From the NCBI GenBank assembly GCA_029717555.1, contig JAMDHS010000056.1, forward strand, positions 84,082-148,081: 64,000 nt of DNA. Reading direction: 5' to 3'. This DNA comes from Peribolospora baueri. Lineage: Eukaryota > Basidiomycota > Peribolosporomycetes > Peribolosporales > Peribolosporaceae. Shown one piece after another: positions 26,747 to 37,577 of this stretch. The notes under the pieces were generated by a model. That model made no database searches. It worked only from the letters and a program-made list of their open reading frames with translations, and was not told the DNA's origin. Each line of letters begins with the position of its first letter. The first letter of the stretch is position 1. The position numbers were made by a program, and so were the translations under genes.

Positions 26747-27305
26747 TGCGCATGGACAAAGGAAGAATGTCGCCGCCGTTTGTTTGTGAAATCGACACTT
26801 CGGTCCTTTAAACCGGGCGGCACGCAAGTTGATAGATAGATGGCCGCTTCGGCGACGTCGTGGTCGCCGGCCGTCGCCCTGGAGTCGTCTTCATATACAA
26901 GGATAGCCTGCAGGACTTATTTCGGACACGTGCTGCGCGTCCTCTGCACTCCCGGCTACGGACCTCGGCAGACTCCCATCTCAAGCGTCACCTGCCGGCC
27001 AGCCAGCCAGCGTCGACGGACACCAGAACTTGGCGTGTCCCACAACCCATCTCAGCCGTTCCGTCTTCCGATGCACTTTGGGAACGGACGATGCGCACGG
27101 CACGGTAGACATCCCGCTTACGCTCTTTCCTCGTCAGCGGCCATCCGACGCGCTCGGGACTACGTGCAAACGAACGAGATGTATTCATGGTATATAGAAA
27201 TGGAATGATGGCCCCCAATTTATGCCCGTTAGTTCTAAGATCCCGATCCGATCATTCTTGTCTCCGTCGCATCGCCAGCGTGAAACCCTGCCAAAGTTCG
27301 CCCCA
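26747..27305. other. Convergent intergenic region
   Basis: About 560 nt between the small helical gene and the hydrolase 3' end. Short overlapping frames on both strands show no protein-like pattern. Treated as 3' UTRs. Confidence 0.5.
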
Positions 27306-29542
27306 TCACAGTCCCTTGAAAACGCCAGTCGTCTTGCCAACCGTAAAAATCCCCTCGTCGTTCCGTCCGCCGAGCGACTCCATAGGCACCTCCGCAAACC
27401 CGACCTCGGGCCTGTTTTGATCCCTGTACATAGTCAGCTTGACCGTCTCGCTTGGCTGGTCACGCAAGGACGGGTCGGAGGATTTGGACGGGTCGGAGAG
27501 CTTGTAGGTGGGGGAGAGGGAGACGTCCAGTAGCTGGGTGCGAAGCCAAGCGGTACGAAGCTTCCGAGGCGTCTCCGAAGAAGAAGGAGAAGGAGGCAAG
27601 GCGCCTCGGAGTTCCACCTCGACCTCCACCTCGCTAGTCCCATCCGCACTCGCCCACCTGCTCGTCCCCGCCCGCACAGAGCCGTAGCCCGGTCCCTCGC
27701 GCCGCTCAATCTCACCGACGAGGGCAGAGATAAACTCGACGATCGGACGCGGCGACCACCGCGTCGGGCGAGTGCCCGTCCACCAGCCGAGATGGCCTCC
27801 GCCGGGGGTCGTGACGAGGACGATGTTCTGGTTCGCTTTGTGGGCAGAGGGGCCGTCCGGCGTATCTTTGTCCTTGGCACTACCATCCATTTCTCCTACC
27901 CCATATCCCACCCTACCCGCCTTGAGTTCCGACGGCATGGGCTCGCCGCCGAGACCCATGGTCCTCCTCACTCCGGCGACGACCTTGCCAGAGACGACGG
28001 GATCATCCAAAGCATTGAGACACAACAGAGGCCGGCGCACGCCCTCGAGGAACCTGATGCTGCTGGAGTGGGCGTAGTAGTCGTCGGCGCCGTTGAACGG
28101 GAACTCTCCCAAGGGCCTGCTCAATCCGCCGACCTTGGAGGTGAAAACGTCGTCAAAACTCCTGAGCGTGTGCGAGGGCTTGCGCCCGTCCGGAGTAGGG
28201 AGGATAGCGGCGAGGGGCTTGTCCATGACGGGGCAGAGCGCTAGCGCGGGGAGGTGATGCGAGACGACTCGGCTGTGGGAAGGGGAAATAAGAGAGGGCG
28301 AGGATAAGGCTAATCGTCGCACCGCATCGCATGCATCGCGAGGAGACAAAACTCACGTCAAGTTTGACGCCATCGTCTTGCTATACACCTTCTGCATCCA
28401 ACCGCCATTCTCGAGCTCGTCGCCGGCCAAGACGTTATCCCAAGGATTGCCGACGACGACGGCGCCCTGAAGCGGCGTGTCCTCGCCTTCCTCGCCGACG
28501 TACTTGGCGAGGATGTTGGCGCCGAGGCTGAAGCCGAGGCCTATGAGCGGACTGTCGGGGAAGCACTTTGTGAGGTAGAGCAGCGCGCAGCGAACGTCGG
28601 CCGTCTTGGATGCTGAGTAGAGGGAGCCGGAAGTCAATGGGGTGCCTCCCGTGCCGCGCGAGTTCATGACCACACCTGTGAGAAATGGGATCCCGCGTCA
28701 GCCTGCGCAAGAAGAACCGAACCAAACGAGCGAAAGCGGTGGGTGGCCCAGCTCACCTCGGAAGCCACATCCTCCTTCTTCCTTGGGTGCGGTCAACTTG
28801 GAGAAGCAAGAACTTATATAAGTCTCCAACACTCCCGATTCGCCGCCGCTGAGGCCGTGCAAGCAAAACACGGTCGGTATCTGAGCGTCTGAGCCGGAGA
28901 CGGAAAGCGGAGAGGAGGAGGCGTCGCCGTTCGATTGGACGCCAGGGTGGGGAGGGGCGAGGCGTGGGGGAACGAAGTCGAGGGCGAGGGTGCCTCCGTC
29001 GGGGCAGAGCAGAACGCGGCTGAAGGCGTGGTCGCCGTAGGTGGAGAAGAGAAGTAAGGCAGAAGGTGAGAAGAAGAGAATAGACGGAGGGATCGAAGAG
29101 AGATCGATGGCCAACGCACCGCTCGAACGTCGCCTTCGTCTTGCTAGAGTCGCCCAGGACGCAGTAAAGGGTTTGCAAGTGACCGCTGGCGTGCGACGAC
29201 CGAGACGGCGAACGGGAGGACGTTTGGTGAGCACGCCCATCGCCACGTCCGCCGAGCCGCGGGGCTCCACCGAGCATACGCCTGCCTGCCTCACTTGTTC
29301 AACCACCAGGTGGGCTCGAAGTGACCGTCGACGAGGCTGGGACACTGCTTGGCGACGAGGGCGCGCAAGTCGGTGCCGTTGTGTGTCTCCTGGACGTCCC
29401 TTCCATTGCCGTTGCTGTCTGCGCAGGCAAACTCGACATTGACCCTCGTGGCCGACGCGGGGGCAAGGCCGAAGGGCGCTAGCAGCTTGGAGGGCAGGCT
29501 GGCCAGTGCCGAGAGGTAGGCAGTCATGATCGATCCGAGCAT
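27306..29542 (-). CDS. Alpha/beta hydrolase of the Eht1/Eeb1/YMR210W (YheT/ABHD3) family
   Basis: Family members are esterases, acyltransferases or monoacylglycerol lipases acting on acyl glycerides and ethyl esters. Exons, right to left: 29295-29542, 29120-29185, 28757-29019, 28357-28675, 27306-28272 close in phase: 620 aa from the ATG at 29542 (an in-frame ATG also lies at 29527). Family blocks appear in order: WLNGHLQTLYCVLGD (usually W-x-x-GHLQT), RRVLLCPDGGTLALDF, TVFCLHGLSGGES (oxyanion-hole strand), VVMNSRGTGGTPLTS, nucleophile elbow GLGFSLGANIL with Ser near residue 242, acid in LNALDDPVV, and catalytic His in TPGGGHLGWW. The C-terminal 130 residues beyond the hydrolase fold are an unusual extension (SLSPTYKLSDPS, FTVGKTTGVFKGL). 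N-terminal hydrophobic segment LSALASLPSKLLAPFGLA suggests membrane or lipid-droplet association. Confidence 0.9.
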
Positions 29543-30887
29543 GCGCTGCGAGAGAAAGCGGACGAACGAGGGCAGTGGCAGCAGGCGAGCGAGTCTAGAG
29601 AAGAAGAAGGGAGTGAGAGCAAGAGTGGGCGACGTACGGGCCGGAGGATGGAGATGGATGCGAGCGCTGGGGCTCGAGCACGAGCGGCGATGCGGATGTT
29701 AGCACCGGCTACGGCGTCGGCCGACGCCGGCGTCCGACGAGGCCGAAGAAGGAGGAGTGCGTGCACGAGCCAAAGCTGGTTTCCTTGGTTCCCCGGTTGC
29801 CCAGGGCAACGGTCAAGATGATCGCGATCTCATATGTCTCGTCCCGGCCGGGCACTTCCCGGGTCTGATCTGACTGCGACAGTTTTGGCAACGATCGGAG
29901 GATTCGGCCCTGCCTTGGCCCTCGCACAGACAGATGCCGGGCGGGCCGCCCGTAAGCGTCCGCTTGCCAGGACAGGCGGAAGTGCGCCTAACGCCGAGAG
30001 AGAGACGCCGGCGGTGGTCGTCGGTCGGAGGAGAGTTCCGCTGACACGGCTCACGTCTTCCGTGCGTCGTCGCAATCTGCGACCTGCGACCTCCGTCGAC
30101 GTCGAATCACGCGTGGAATACGGAGGAAGCAGAGCGAGACAGGAGGGAGGGAGAAGGAGGGGAGGAGGGAAAGAGGCAAGGAAGGAAGGAAGGAAGGGAC
30201 CATCCATCCGTCTCGGAGACGCATTGCCGAGAGCGAGCTAGCTGACCACAGCACCACCGTAGCTGCCCGGCCCGCCCTGCCCCTTCCTCCTCGCCTCCAG
30301 GGGCAGCCGGGCCGGGACGACGTCGTAAGCCCGTCGAGGAAGAGAGAAGAGAAGAGAAGATGGATCAGATCAGATTATATCGTCTTCAGGTGTCAGTCAA
30401 GCTGCTGCTCATCGTACCTTCTTCACTCCGCTTTCACTCTCCTCTCGCTATACGTCCACCCGCGAACACCCTCGCTCCGCCCCTCCCTCTCTGCGCGCTC
30501 ATTTCTTCTTTTCCTCTCTCCTTCTCTCTCCTAGTCAGCGCTCATCGGCATCGCCTTCATCTCGTCATCTCGCCCTGTCCACACCGCAGGCGCACGGCGT
30601 CAAGCTCACTCAGCTGGACACGGGCAGCACAAAGACCGCTTCGAATCACGTAGGCAAGCCTTGGTCGCTACGCCCCTCCTCCACCTCAATGACGACCTCG
30701 TAGTCTCCCACTTGATCCACTCTTTCTTACCGACTTTACGTCCTGAGCAGCCCTGGCGGCAGACGTCAAACAAGCCGAGGTCTACGCTACGTCACACGCG
30801 CCCTTTCTCGTTTCCAGCGGCCCATCCGTTCTCGCTCCTGTCTCGACCAAATTCGCCACCATCTCGGCCCACCGTCAGCCGTCGGTC
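29543..30887. other. Divergent intergenic region, possibly with upstream exons of the next gene
   Basis: Contains GGAA-type runs (30150-30200) and GAGAA repeats (30340-30360). In the + direction the frame of the gene at 30888 is open back to 30746 and a good acceptor ends at 30750 (CTGAGCAG), so 5' exons may exist at about 30588-30647 and 30751-30887. No ATG-containing exon could be fixed. Confidence 0.4.
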
Positions 30888-33117
30888 ATGTCGGCACATG
30901 CCCCACGGCGACGGTGGGAAGAATTCTCGCTTTCGTGGAAGATCGGCGTCTTCGCTGCCTTGTTCGCTGGAATCGGCGTTGCGACCGCTCTGGTCAGAAC
31001 CCTGTTGGCATGCGTAAGTCCCACTCCGGCTCTACCGCGTGTCGTCAGCCGAATGGCTCCACGTGCTGACCATCGATCGATCGCGTCCATCGTCGTTCCT
31101 TATCCTTATCAGCTCGTCCTCGGTCGAATACAATGCATCTTTTGCTTCGCCGTCGTTCTCGCGTGCGCCTGTTATCTCCCTCTCCTCGACCATGCCATGA
31201 CGTTCGGCACGAGCTTGGTGGTCGTGAAGAGGGTGAGTGTCATCCTGCATGCGCTCAAGTTCGTCTCTGATGGTCTCCACCGAGTGCCATTCGCTCAAGG
31301 ACCCCTCTCCATGCGCCCTACCATCACTCCAGAATACTTCCTATCCTCTTAGCAAATGTGACGGCGCTAGCCCCCCACCCCTCACGCAGCCCAGCGTTCG
31401 ACCCTCGCCTTCGCCCATCGTTCGTCGGGATGATCTCTCACGATCACCACGCAGTCCTACGCCGGCCAACCTGTCTACGTCTAAACCCCCCGCCGTCTCT
31501 GCCAGCTCCTCCCTTTTATTCCGCTCCCCCGGTCCCTCCAGTCCGCCCTCTCGCACAAAACTTGTGCGCACTCCCTTGCCCATTCTGCAAGACGCAGACA
31601 GACTTTCTGTTTCGTCAGCGTCTGATGAGCACGCGACTCTGACGGCGGCCTTGGCACGGGTACCCAAGTCGAGCGAGGGGCGCGATCGCCAGTACCGCTC
31701 CGAAGGGGCCGGCCCGTCCTTGTCTCCGGACGACTCCTCGCCCGTCGTCCAGTCTCCGACGTCAGACGGGGAGGGCAAGCGTGAAAAATCGCCTAAACGT
31801 CTATCGTGGCTTCAGAGCCCTCTCCTGGGCGGAAAGGCGAGGTTAAGGAAGTCGAGCGAGGAGGAGAGGGAGGAGAGCAAGGGAGAGTCGCCACCTTTCA
31901 GTCCTTTTCCTGTCCCTGCGCCGCATTCGTCCCACGAAGGCTTTTCAAACCTCGGTTTGCATGTTCACCCCGACGTCGGCAGCAGCCGTGCGGCCGCCTG
32001 GCGCCCGGACGGACCATCCTCTCTTCGCCTCTTTTCCCACCCTGACGTGTCGTCCCCGTCGTCGGCTCTGGAGGCGACAACGGCTGACGCGGGAGGTACG
32101 CTCTTTCCGCTCTTGCCCAAGAGGATGCTCTCCCTCTCGCGTCGCAAGTCTCGCTCGCCTCACAACGAGGCTTCGACTTGCACGCTCCCCTCCATGGCCG
32201 CCCTCGACGACGATGCCCTCTCCAGCGGGAGCGCCAGCCCGTCCACCAGTCCCTTGCTGCATCCCACCGGCCTCCCTTCTTCCACTCCAGGCGAATGGAC
32301 CGCCACCTATTTTACCAACCCTTGTGCCAATCGCGCCCTCTTCCCCACCAAAGCGGCCGCTGCCGCTCTGCGCTCTCCTAGATGCTCTCGACGACCGGCG
32401 TCGGCAGACTTGTCCACCCTCCTCCGCTCGTCCTCCTCATGTTCTTCCTCACCCCCAGCGCCATCCTCCTCCCACGCTCGTGCACAGGCCGCCGCATCGA
32501 GCGGCAGCAGAGCCGCTCAGGACAGACATGCGGTGTGGGAGAGGGCGCGCGAAGAGTGGGATCGTGAGAGGACGGCTGCGGCTGCGGCTGCGGCTGAGAT
32601 GATGGCCGATGCCCACGACAGAGGGCACGCGTATACGCGACTGCGAAGGTTCTCGGACGTGGCACCAGTTTCGTGGATGGCGACACCGGTGGGAGAGAGG
32701 GAGGGGGAGAGCGCACATCAGAATCAGAGCAGAAGGCGCCAGCGGCGCAGGCGGACCGAGTTTGCCGGAGGGACGCAGCTCATGCCCGTCCCCAGTCTGG
32801 GCGACCTGGAGCGAATTGTGGCCGCCGAGGAGGACGCGAGCGGGGGTGGGGATGTGCGGAGCGAAGTGGGCGGCCGGGCTCACCCACCGTTATCGCCCGG
32901 ACGCGTGCTCCGCCATGATGGGGGAAGCGGGGCCGGTATTCTCGATGGCGGTTCGCCTAGCCCGGACGAGGTCGTAAGTGACGGCATGATGGACGTTCAG
33001 CGCAGGGCGGCTGTAGCCCTCTCCAACCTGCGCTCCAAGACTCGACGCCACTCCACCGAACTTTTCGCCGCATTCAAAAAGGCCGCCTGGAGGCCTGACG
33101 GCGGCGCTCAGTCCTGA
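30888..33117 (+). CDS. Membrane protein with N-terminal transmembrane segments and long Ser-rich disordered tail
   Basis: Exons 30888-31013, 31113-31232, 31390-33117; donors GTAAGT and GTGAGT, all phase 0, 657 aa from the first ATG. The N-terminus has two hydrophobic helices: GVFAALFAGIGVATALVR (about residues 20-37) and CIFCFAVVLACACYLPLLD (about 50-68), a likely hairpin, then a short hydrophobic SLVVV. Everything after residue 82 is low-complexity Ser/Pro/Arg with acidic patches, SPKRLSWLQSP, a run of Ala (AAAAAAAEMM) and RRRQRRRR, suggesting a cytosolic, phosphorylatable tail. I do not recognise the family. The third exon acceptor (CACGCAG) was chosen because it is the only one that keeps the long frame from phase 0. 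Upstream exons may be missing, since the frame remains open 5' of the ATG. Confidence 0.65.
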
Positions 33118-34197
33118 CGAAGCGCGACGCTTGCGAGCTCGTCACCTTCCTGTCGTTCCTTTCGGCTCTTTGTTTGTCTTTTCTCACCATCTTATCTCCT
33201 TCGTTCGCACTCTTTTCTCTGTTTTGCCTTCATTCCGAACGCCATCCCGGCGTGTTCCACCCGATATTTTTTCTACCATCTGCTTCATTGGATTCCTTCC
33301 CATTCTTCCCAACCCCACGTCTCCCGCACGTCTCGGCACCGTTCGCCGTCTTCTTCTCCTTTACACCAGTCCACCAAACCAAGCTCCTCTGTACTTGTAC
33401 CGTCTTACCTCCCCCATGAACGAGAAGAGAGAAAGGAGTCAGTGACCCCCCCCACTCGTCCTTATCCTCCCTCGTGCCTCCTGAAGGACTTGCTCCCTCA
33501 TTAGGGCTAGGGCCATAAAGGATTTTTGTTTAATCGCTGCAGAAGCGCTGCGCTGGTAGACTAAAGAGGCGGAGGCAAAGAGAGCCGATAGAGCAAAAAC
33601 AGCTGGTGACGGAGGATACGATGATTTTTGCCTGCGCGTACTTGTTTGTACCACACATACTCCCGTCCTCTCCCATCTGGCCGCGAACGACTTGGTCCTG
33701 CTCAGGCGACGTACCTACCTATTGGTAGGGGTCCTTAGCGGCGAACACCCGGTCTTATGTCCTCCTTTTTCGACGGCATCATCAAGAATAGGCGCGGTTG
33801 GTAGAAGGAGCCACGAGGGGCCATGTTTGTTTCAGGATAAGGACAGTGGAGAGGCAAAGCACAGGAACGAGCAAAGCGGGACAGCTAAGGTGGAGGGAGC
33901 AGCGTCGTCGTCATCACCTTCATTCAGAATTAGTAAAAGATACCGCAATGCGGAGGATGAGCGGGAGAAAGATCCATGGATGGTTGGGTGGAGGGGGGAA
34001 CCGACAACGATGAGGTCGAACATAAAGGAATGGGGCGAGAGAAGAAGGGGCGGGCGGGCGCGAACATCGCCGTTCCTGCCAATTCTTCAGACGAAAACAC
34101 CAATGTAGCCCGTGACGTCGTTCCTCTCATTCTGCTGAAGGAGCATGGGTTTAGGAAGGGCCTGTCAGCATGCACACCTGATAAGAGCGAGAAATGA
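33118..34197. other. Convergent intergenic region
   Basis: About 1.1 kb between a + and a - gene. A 71-codon minus frame (33439-33654) lacks an ATG near its start and is not called. The first 300 nt are CT-rich 3' UTR-like. Confidence 0.5.
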
Positions 34198-37100
34198 TTA
34201 CGTGCTCATCTTGAGCGGCGTGAGATGGAGAATGCGGAAGCGAGAGTTCATGCCCTCGTCCTCGCCCAAGCTCTTGTCTGTCCCTACACGGATGCCACAC
34301 ATGGTTGACATGGGCAAGCCCTTACGGATGCCTTTCTTGATCTTCGACTTGAGTGCCTTCGTCTCTTTTCTCTGGCCGGCCGTCAAGCCATTGAGAAAGT
34401 CCTTGTACATGAGCTGCGAATGATAGAGCTCCCTGGGAGTTGAGCAAAGCAGACCTGAAGGAGAATAAACAAAAGCCGGAGGCAGAAGATATCGTTGAGC
34501 TGCTGGCTGCGATGCGATTTAACGGAGAGACCTGTGACTCACCGAGGAACTGTAGGAGCTCTTTGCTCACAGACACCGTCCGCCGCTTACGCCTCTCGAG
34601 GATGAACACCTTCGAGTACATGGACCGGAAAGAAACGAACTGCTCCTCCAGCGGGTCGGTCAAGTCTTCAAGGGCTGATTCCGTTCCTCGCTCTCCTGAG
34701 GAGGCTGTACGACCGAAGGAGAAACCGGTAGAGGATCCGGCCAATTCCCGAAGATGAGGCTCGAGACAGGTGTCGTCCTCTCCAGTTCTGACGCTGTGTT
34801 AGCTCGGATGCGGAGGTCGGGTACGTCTCCATTAGCCAGGGGAGGTTCGTCGACTTGGCCAGAGACCGGAGATGTCCACTTGCCCATCTATGAAGTAGCA
34901 TAACCTTCCCACGTCGTCTGGAACGGGGATGATGCACAGAAGACACCAAAACGGTTTACCATCTTTTCGATAGTTGATGAGGAGCTCACAGCAGGGCCGT
35001 CCAGCCTTGAGCGCTGCTCGGATGTGCCTCACCGCATCAGGCGCTGTCGCAGGGTCTTGAAGCAAGCGGCAGCTGCGACCGACGATCTCTTTCCGTGTGT
35101 AGCCCGTAAGCGCGACGAAGCGGTCACTCACCGCGACGACGGGGTTACCAGGTTGGCGTGGGTTCGTCAAACAGAAACAGTCGCCCAGCCCGGACCTCAC
35201 GTCTGCGCTCAGGTGCGGCTTTGTGAGGAGCACTTTGCTCTCCTCGGCGATGCAGTGCCGGATGTAACGCTTGAAGTGAACATCGTATAGGCTACGTAAA
35301 AGTTCACTCTGGGACCTCGAGAACAGCGGCTTGAGGGATGCGATCTGATTCAAGGAAGAATTGAGCTCTCCTTGGTTTTCTGCCTCGAGCGGAAAGCACG
35401 TCAGAGAGTTGTCCACGACGTAGGCACCTGCGGGATGAGCACGAACACGTCAGCCAGAATTGGACCTGGAAGCCTTGAGCGGAAGGGCTCATTCACAGAT
35501 AGGGCGTTAGCACGCGAATGAGCCTCAGGAGCACAACTCACGGTACAAGTGGGTCGCATGCCACTTTGCCGAGCGCCAGCCTGTCGAGGGTCCGAATCTC
35601 TCGCCACATGTCCACCTTGAACTCTGCTCCATTCCCCTCCCCCTTGCACCACTCTATGAAGTGAGCCCGTCCCAGCTCGTGCTCGAGGACTCTCTCAAGC
35701 GCTCCCTCATGCAAGAGGTGCTCGACGGGGAAATCCAAATCGGTTCTCAGAGATCGGCTCGGCCACGATCGGGACTACGGCTGATTTGAGCGCGAGCGGG
35801 ATCAAGTCGTCCATGGTCTGTCGAACGAATCTGCCGCTCGACCGAGACAGGTATTCGTCAAGCGCCCAGTTTTCCATCAGCCTGTTCGGCTGGTGACGGT
35901 GCTCAGGGCTAGGCCCCTCTGTGCCGGTAGATGGGCGCCCCTGAGAAGAAGGTTCGGAGTGAACGCTAGTCGACAAGACGACGGCCGGATGGAGGCCTGG
36001 TGGAGTCTGGGCTAGGCGTTGATCCATTCGCCCTTTGTCGACAGCCTTGGGTTGTCCCAAGCGCATTAGCTGGCCAGGGGCAGAGGTGCGTCGTGATGGT
36101 GTCCAGAAATCGGAGGGAGTGAGCACCTTCTGCTTCTGATCGATCTTCTCCTTGCCATCGATGGATCCTGTTCGCATGTGACAGACACCCTGTCGTTGAC
36201 CATGAGCGGCACTCCCCACCGCTTCGCTGGCTTCAATATGACCGTGAACCGGGACCGAAGTGGAGGTGGCCTGTGTCGAGCGCTCGGTGTGCTCTACCCA
36301 CTCGTCTTTAAATAAAGAAGTGGAGATTACATGAGGGAAATTCATAAAGTCGGTCAGCCACGTTTTCTGTCTCTGCAGAATGAAAATTAAACCAGAGGAG
36401 AAAACACAAAAAGTTCCGGGAAAGGTCGGCCACAGCCAGAGGGACCTCACCTTCGGACTCCTTGATCGTCTCCAACTGCTTCCCAAGGCCACCTACACGC
36501 CCATCATCACCATTACCACCAGACCCCCCGCCGACGCTACCACCTGCTCCCGCATTATCATGTTTATCTTCATCGCTAATCTGCGCTGTTAGTCGATTGC
36601 CCGAGACGTTGGAGTTGCCGCGTTGGATTGCTCCGGGTTTTCCATGGCCTTTGACGAGGATCTCATGGACGACGAGGACGACGAAACGAGTGAAGAAGAG
36701 GAAGCCGATACGCTCTCGTTCCCGGTTTCGCCGCAGGAGGTGGGGGTGGGGTAGGAACGATGCTTGTCCCCCTCGGAGGGCAAAGAAGACGGCATGGGAG
36801 GGAAAGGGCGGGCGAGTTCCGCAAGCAATGTGCGCATGGCGGCGAAGGCGTTTTCTCCAGTGTCCACGGACCCGGGCGTACTCCAAGGGCTCATCGGTCG
36901 GGTACTTTACGCTCGCCACTGGAGGGTCTGCGCGGTTGGACCCAGTCTGGGAAGGCGAGAGGAGATCGAGGAAGGTCATCTCGGGGTCGACGGCCGGCTT
37001 GAATCCCGGCTCCCTGCCTTTGCCCTCAGTTGAGGCGTAGGGCGGTTGAGGAGGACGCTGAGGGGAGGACGTGCCGAATAGTTGCGGTGAGAGTGTTAGT

Positions 37101-37557
37101 GAAGGTGAAGGCAAGGAAACGTTGACGTGTTGAATCAAACTTGAGTCGGTTCCCGGCATGTCATCTTCGTCGTTGTTATCATCGCCGTCACTTGGATCAA
37201 TGCTACCGGCTTGCCTCGGGGGTTGCTCACCGCGGATGGCTACGGATGACTGGGTGGATGCGACAGAGCCGTCGTCGTCATCTTCACTCGCGACTGTAGA
37301 CGGAGCTCGGCGGGGAAGAGTTGCAGACGACGGAATCGATGTGCTCTCGCCCGGGACGCGCTCGTTAGATTCGGCGGTCTCTTTACTCGAAAGTCGGCGG
37401 GCGTCCTCTGGAGCGCATCGTACCGGGCGATCGTCGAAGACGACCGAACCGATGCGTCGTCCGGGACAAGTTCTTCAACTTGGGTGTTGGGGGTCTCGTT
37501 ATCGGGACGACTCCCGGCGTCCTCTCGAACGCTTCGTTCTCTTCCTTTCCCCCTCAT
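34198..37557 (-). CDS. RGS-LOV protein: RGS-like helical domain plus flavin-type LOV/PAS domain
   Basis: Fungal RGS-LOV proteins couple a blue-light LOV sensor to an RGS (G-alpha) domain; the Botrytis BcLOV4 type moves to membranes in light. Well-supported 3' exons: 35542-35774, probable 8-nt exon 35466-35473, 34867-35427 (or to 34855), 34543-34695, 34198-34454. RGS part: LDFPVEHLLHEGALERVLEH, then LGRAHFIEWCKGEG and FKVDMWREIRTL, continuing over the intron to SLTCFPLE, SELLRSLYDVHFKRYI. LOV part: VVAVSDRFVALTGYTRKEIV, GRSCRLLQDP (the photoactive Cys motif, usual G-x-N-C-R-F-L-Q, here Ser for Asn and Leu for Phe), INYRKDGKPFWCLL (second Asn replaced by Cys) and YFIDGQVD with the signalling Gln. 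The C-terminal module (FVSFRSMYSKVFILERRKRR, RFRILHLTPLK) matches what I recall of the family. The 5' half (about 35830-37557) is disordered; its exon joins and the start at 37557 are provisional. Confidence 0.8.
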
Positions 37558-37577
37558 AAAGGGACCAAAATCGCGCT

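Noticed and set aside
33439-33654. 71-codon minus frame with a hydrophobic segment
   Set aside because: First codon is GTG, with no ATG until the last third. Lies in the convergent 3' UTR region.
35707-35738. Frameshift in the RGS-LOV gene
   Set aside because: Overlapping frames can be joined by a 52-nt intron (35775-35826) in phase, so a frameshift is not required.
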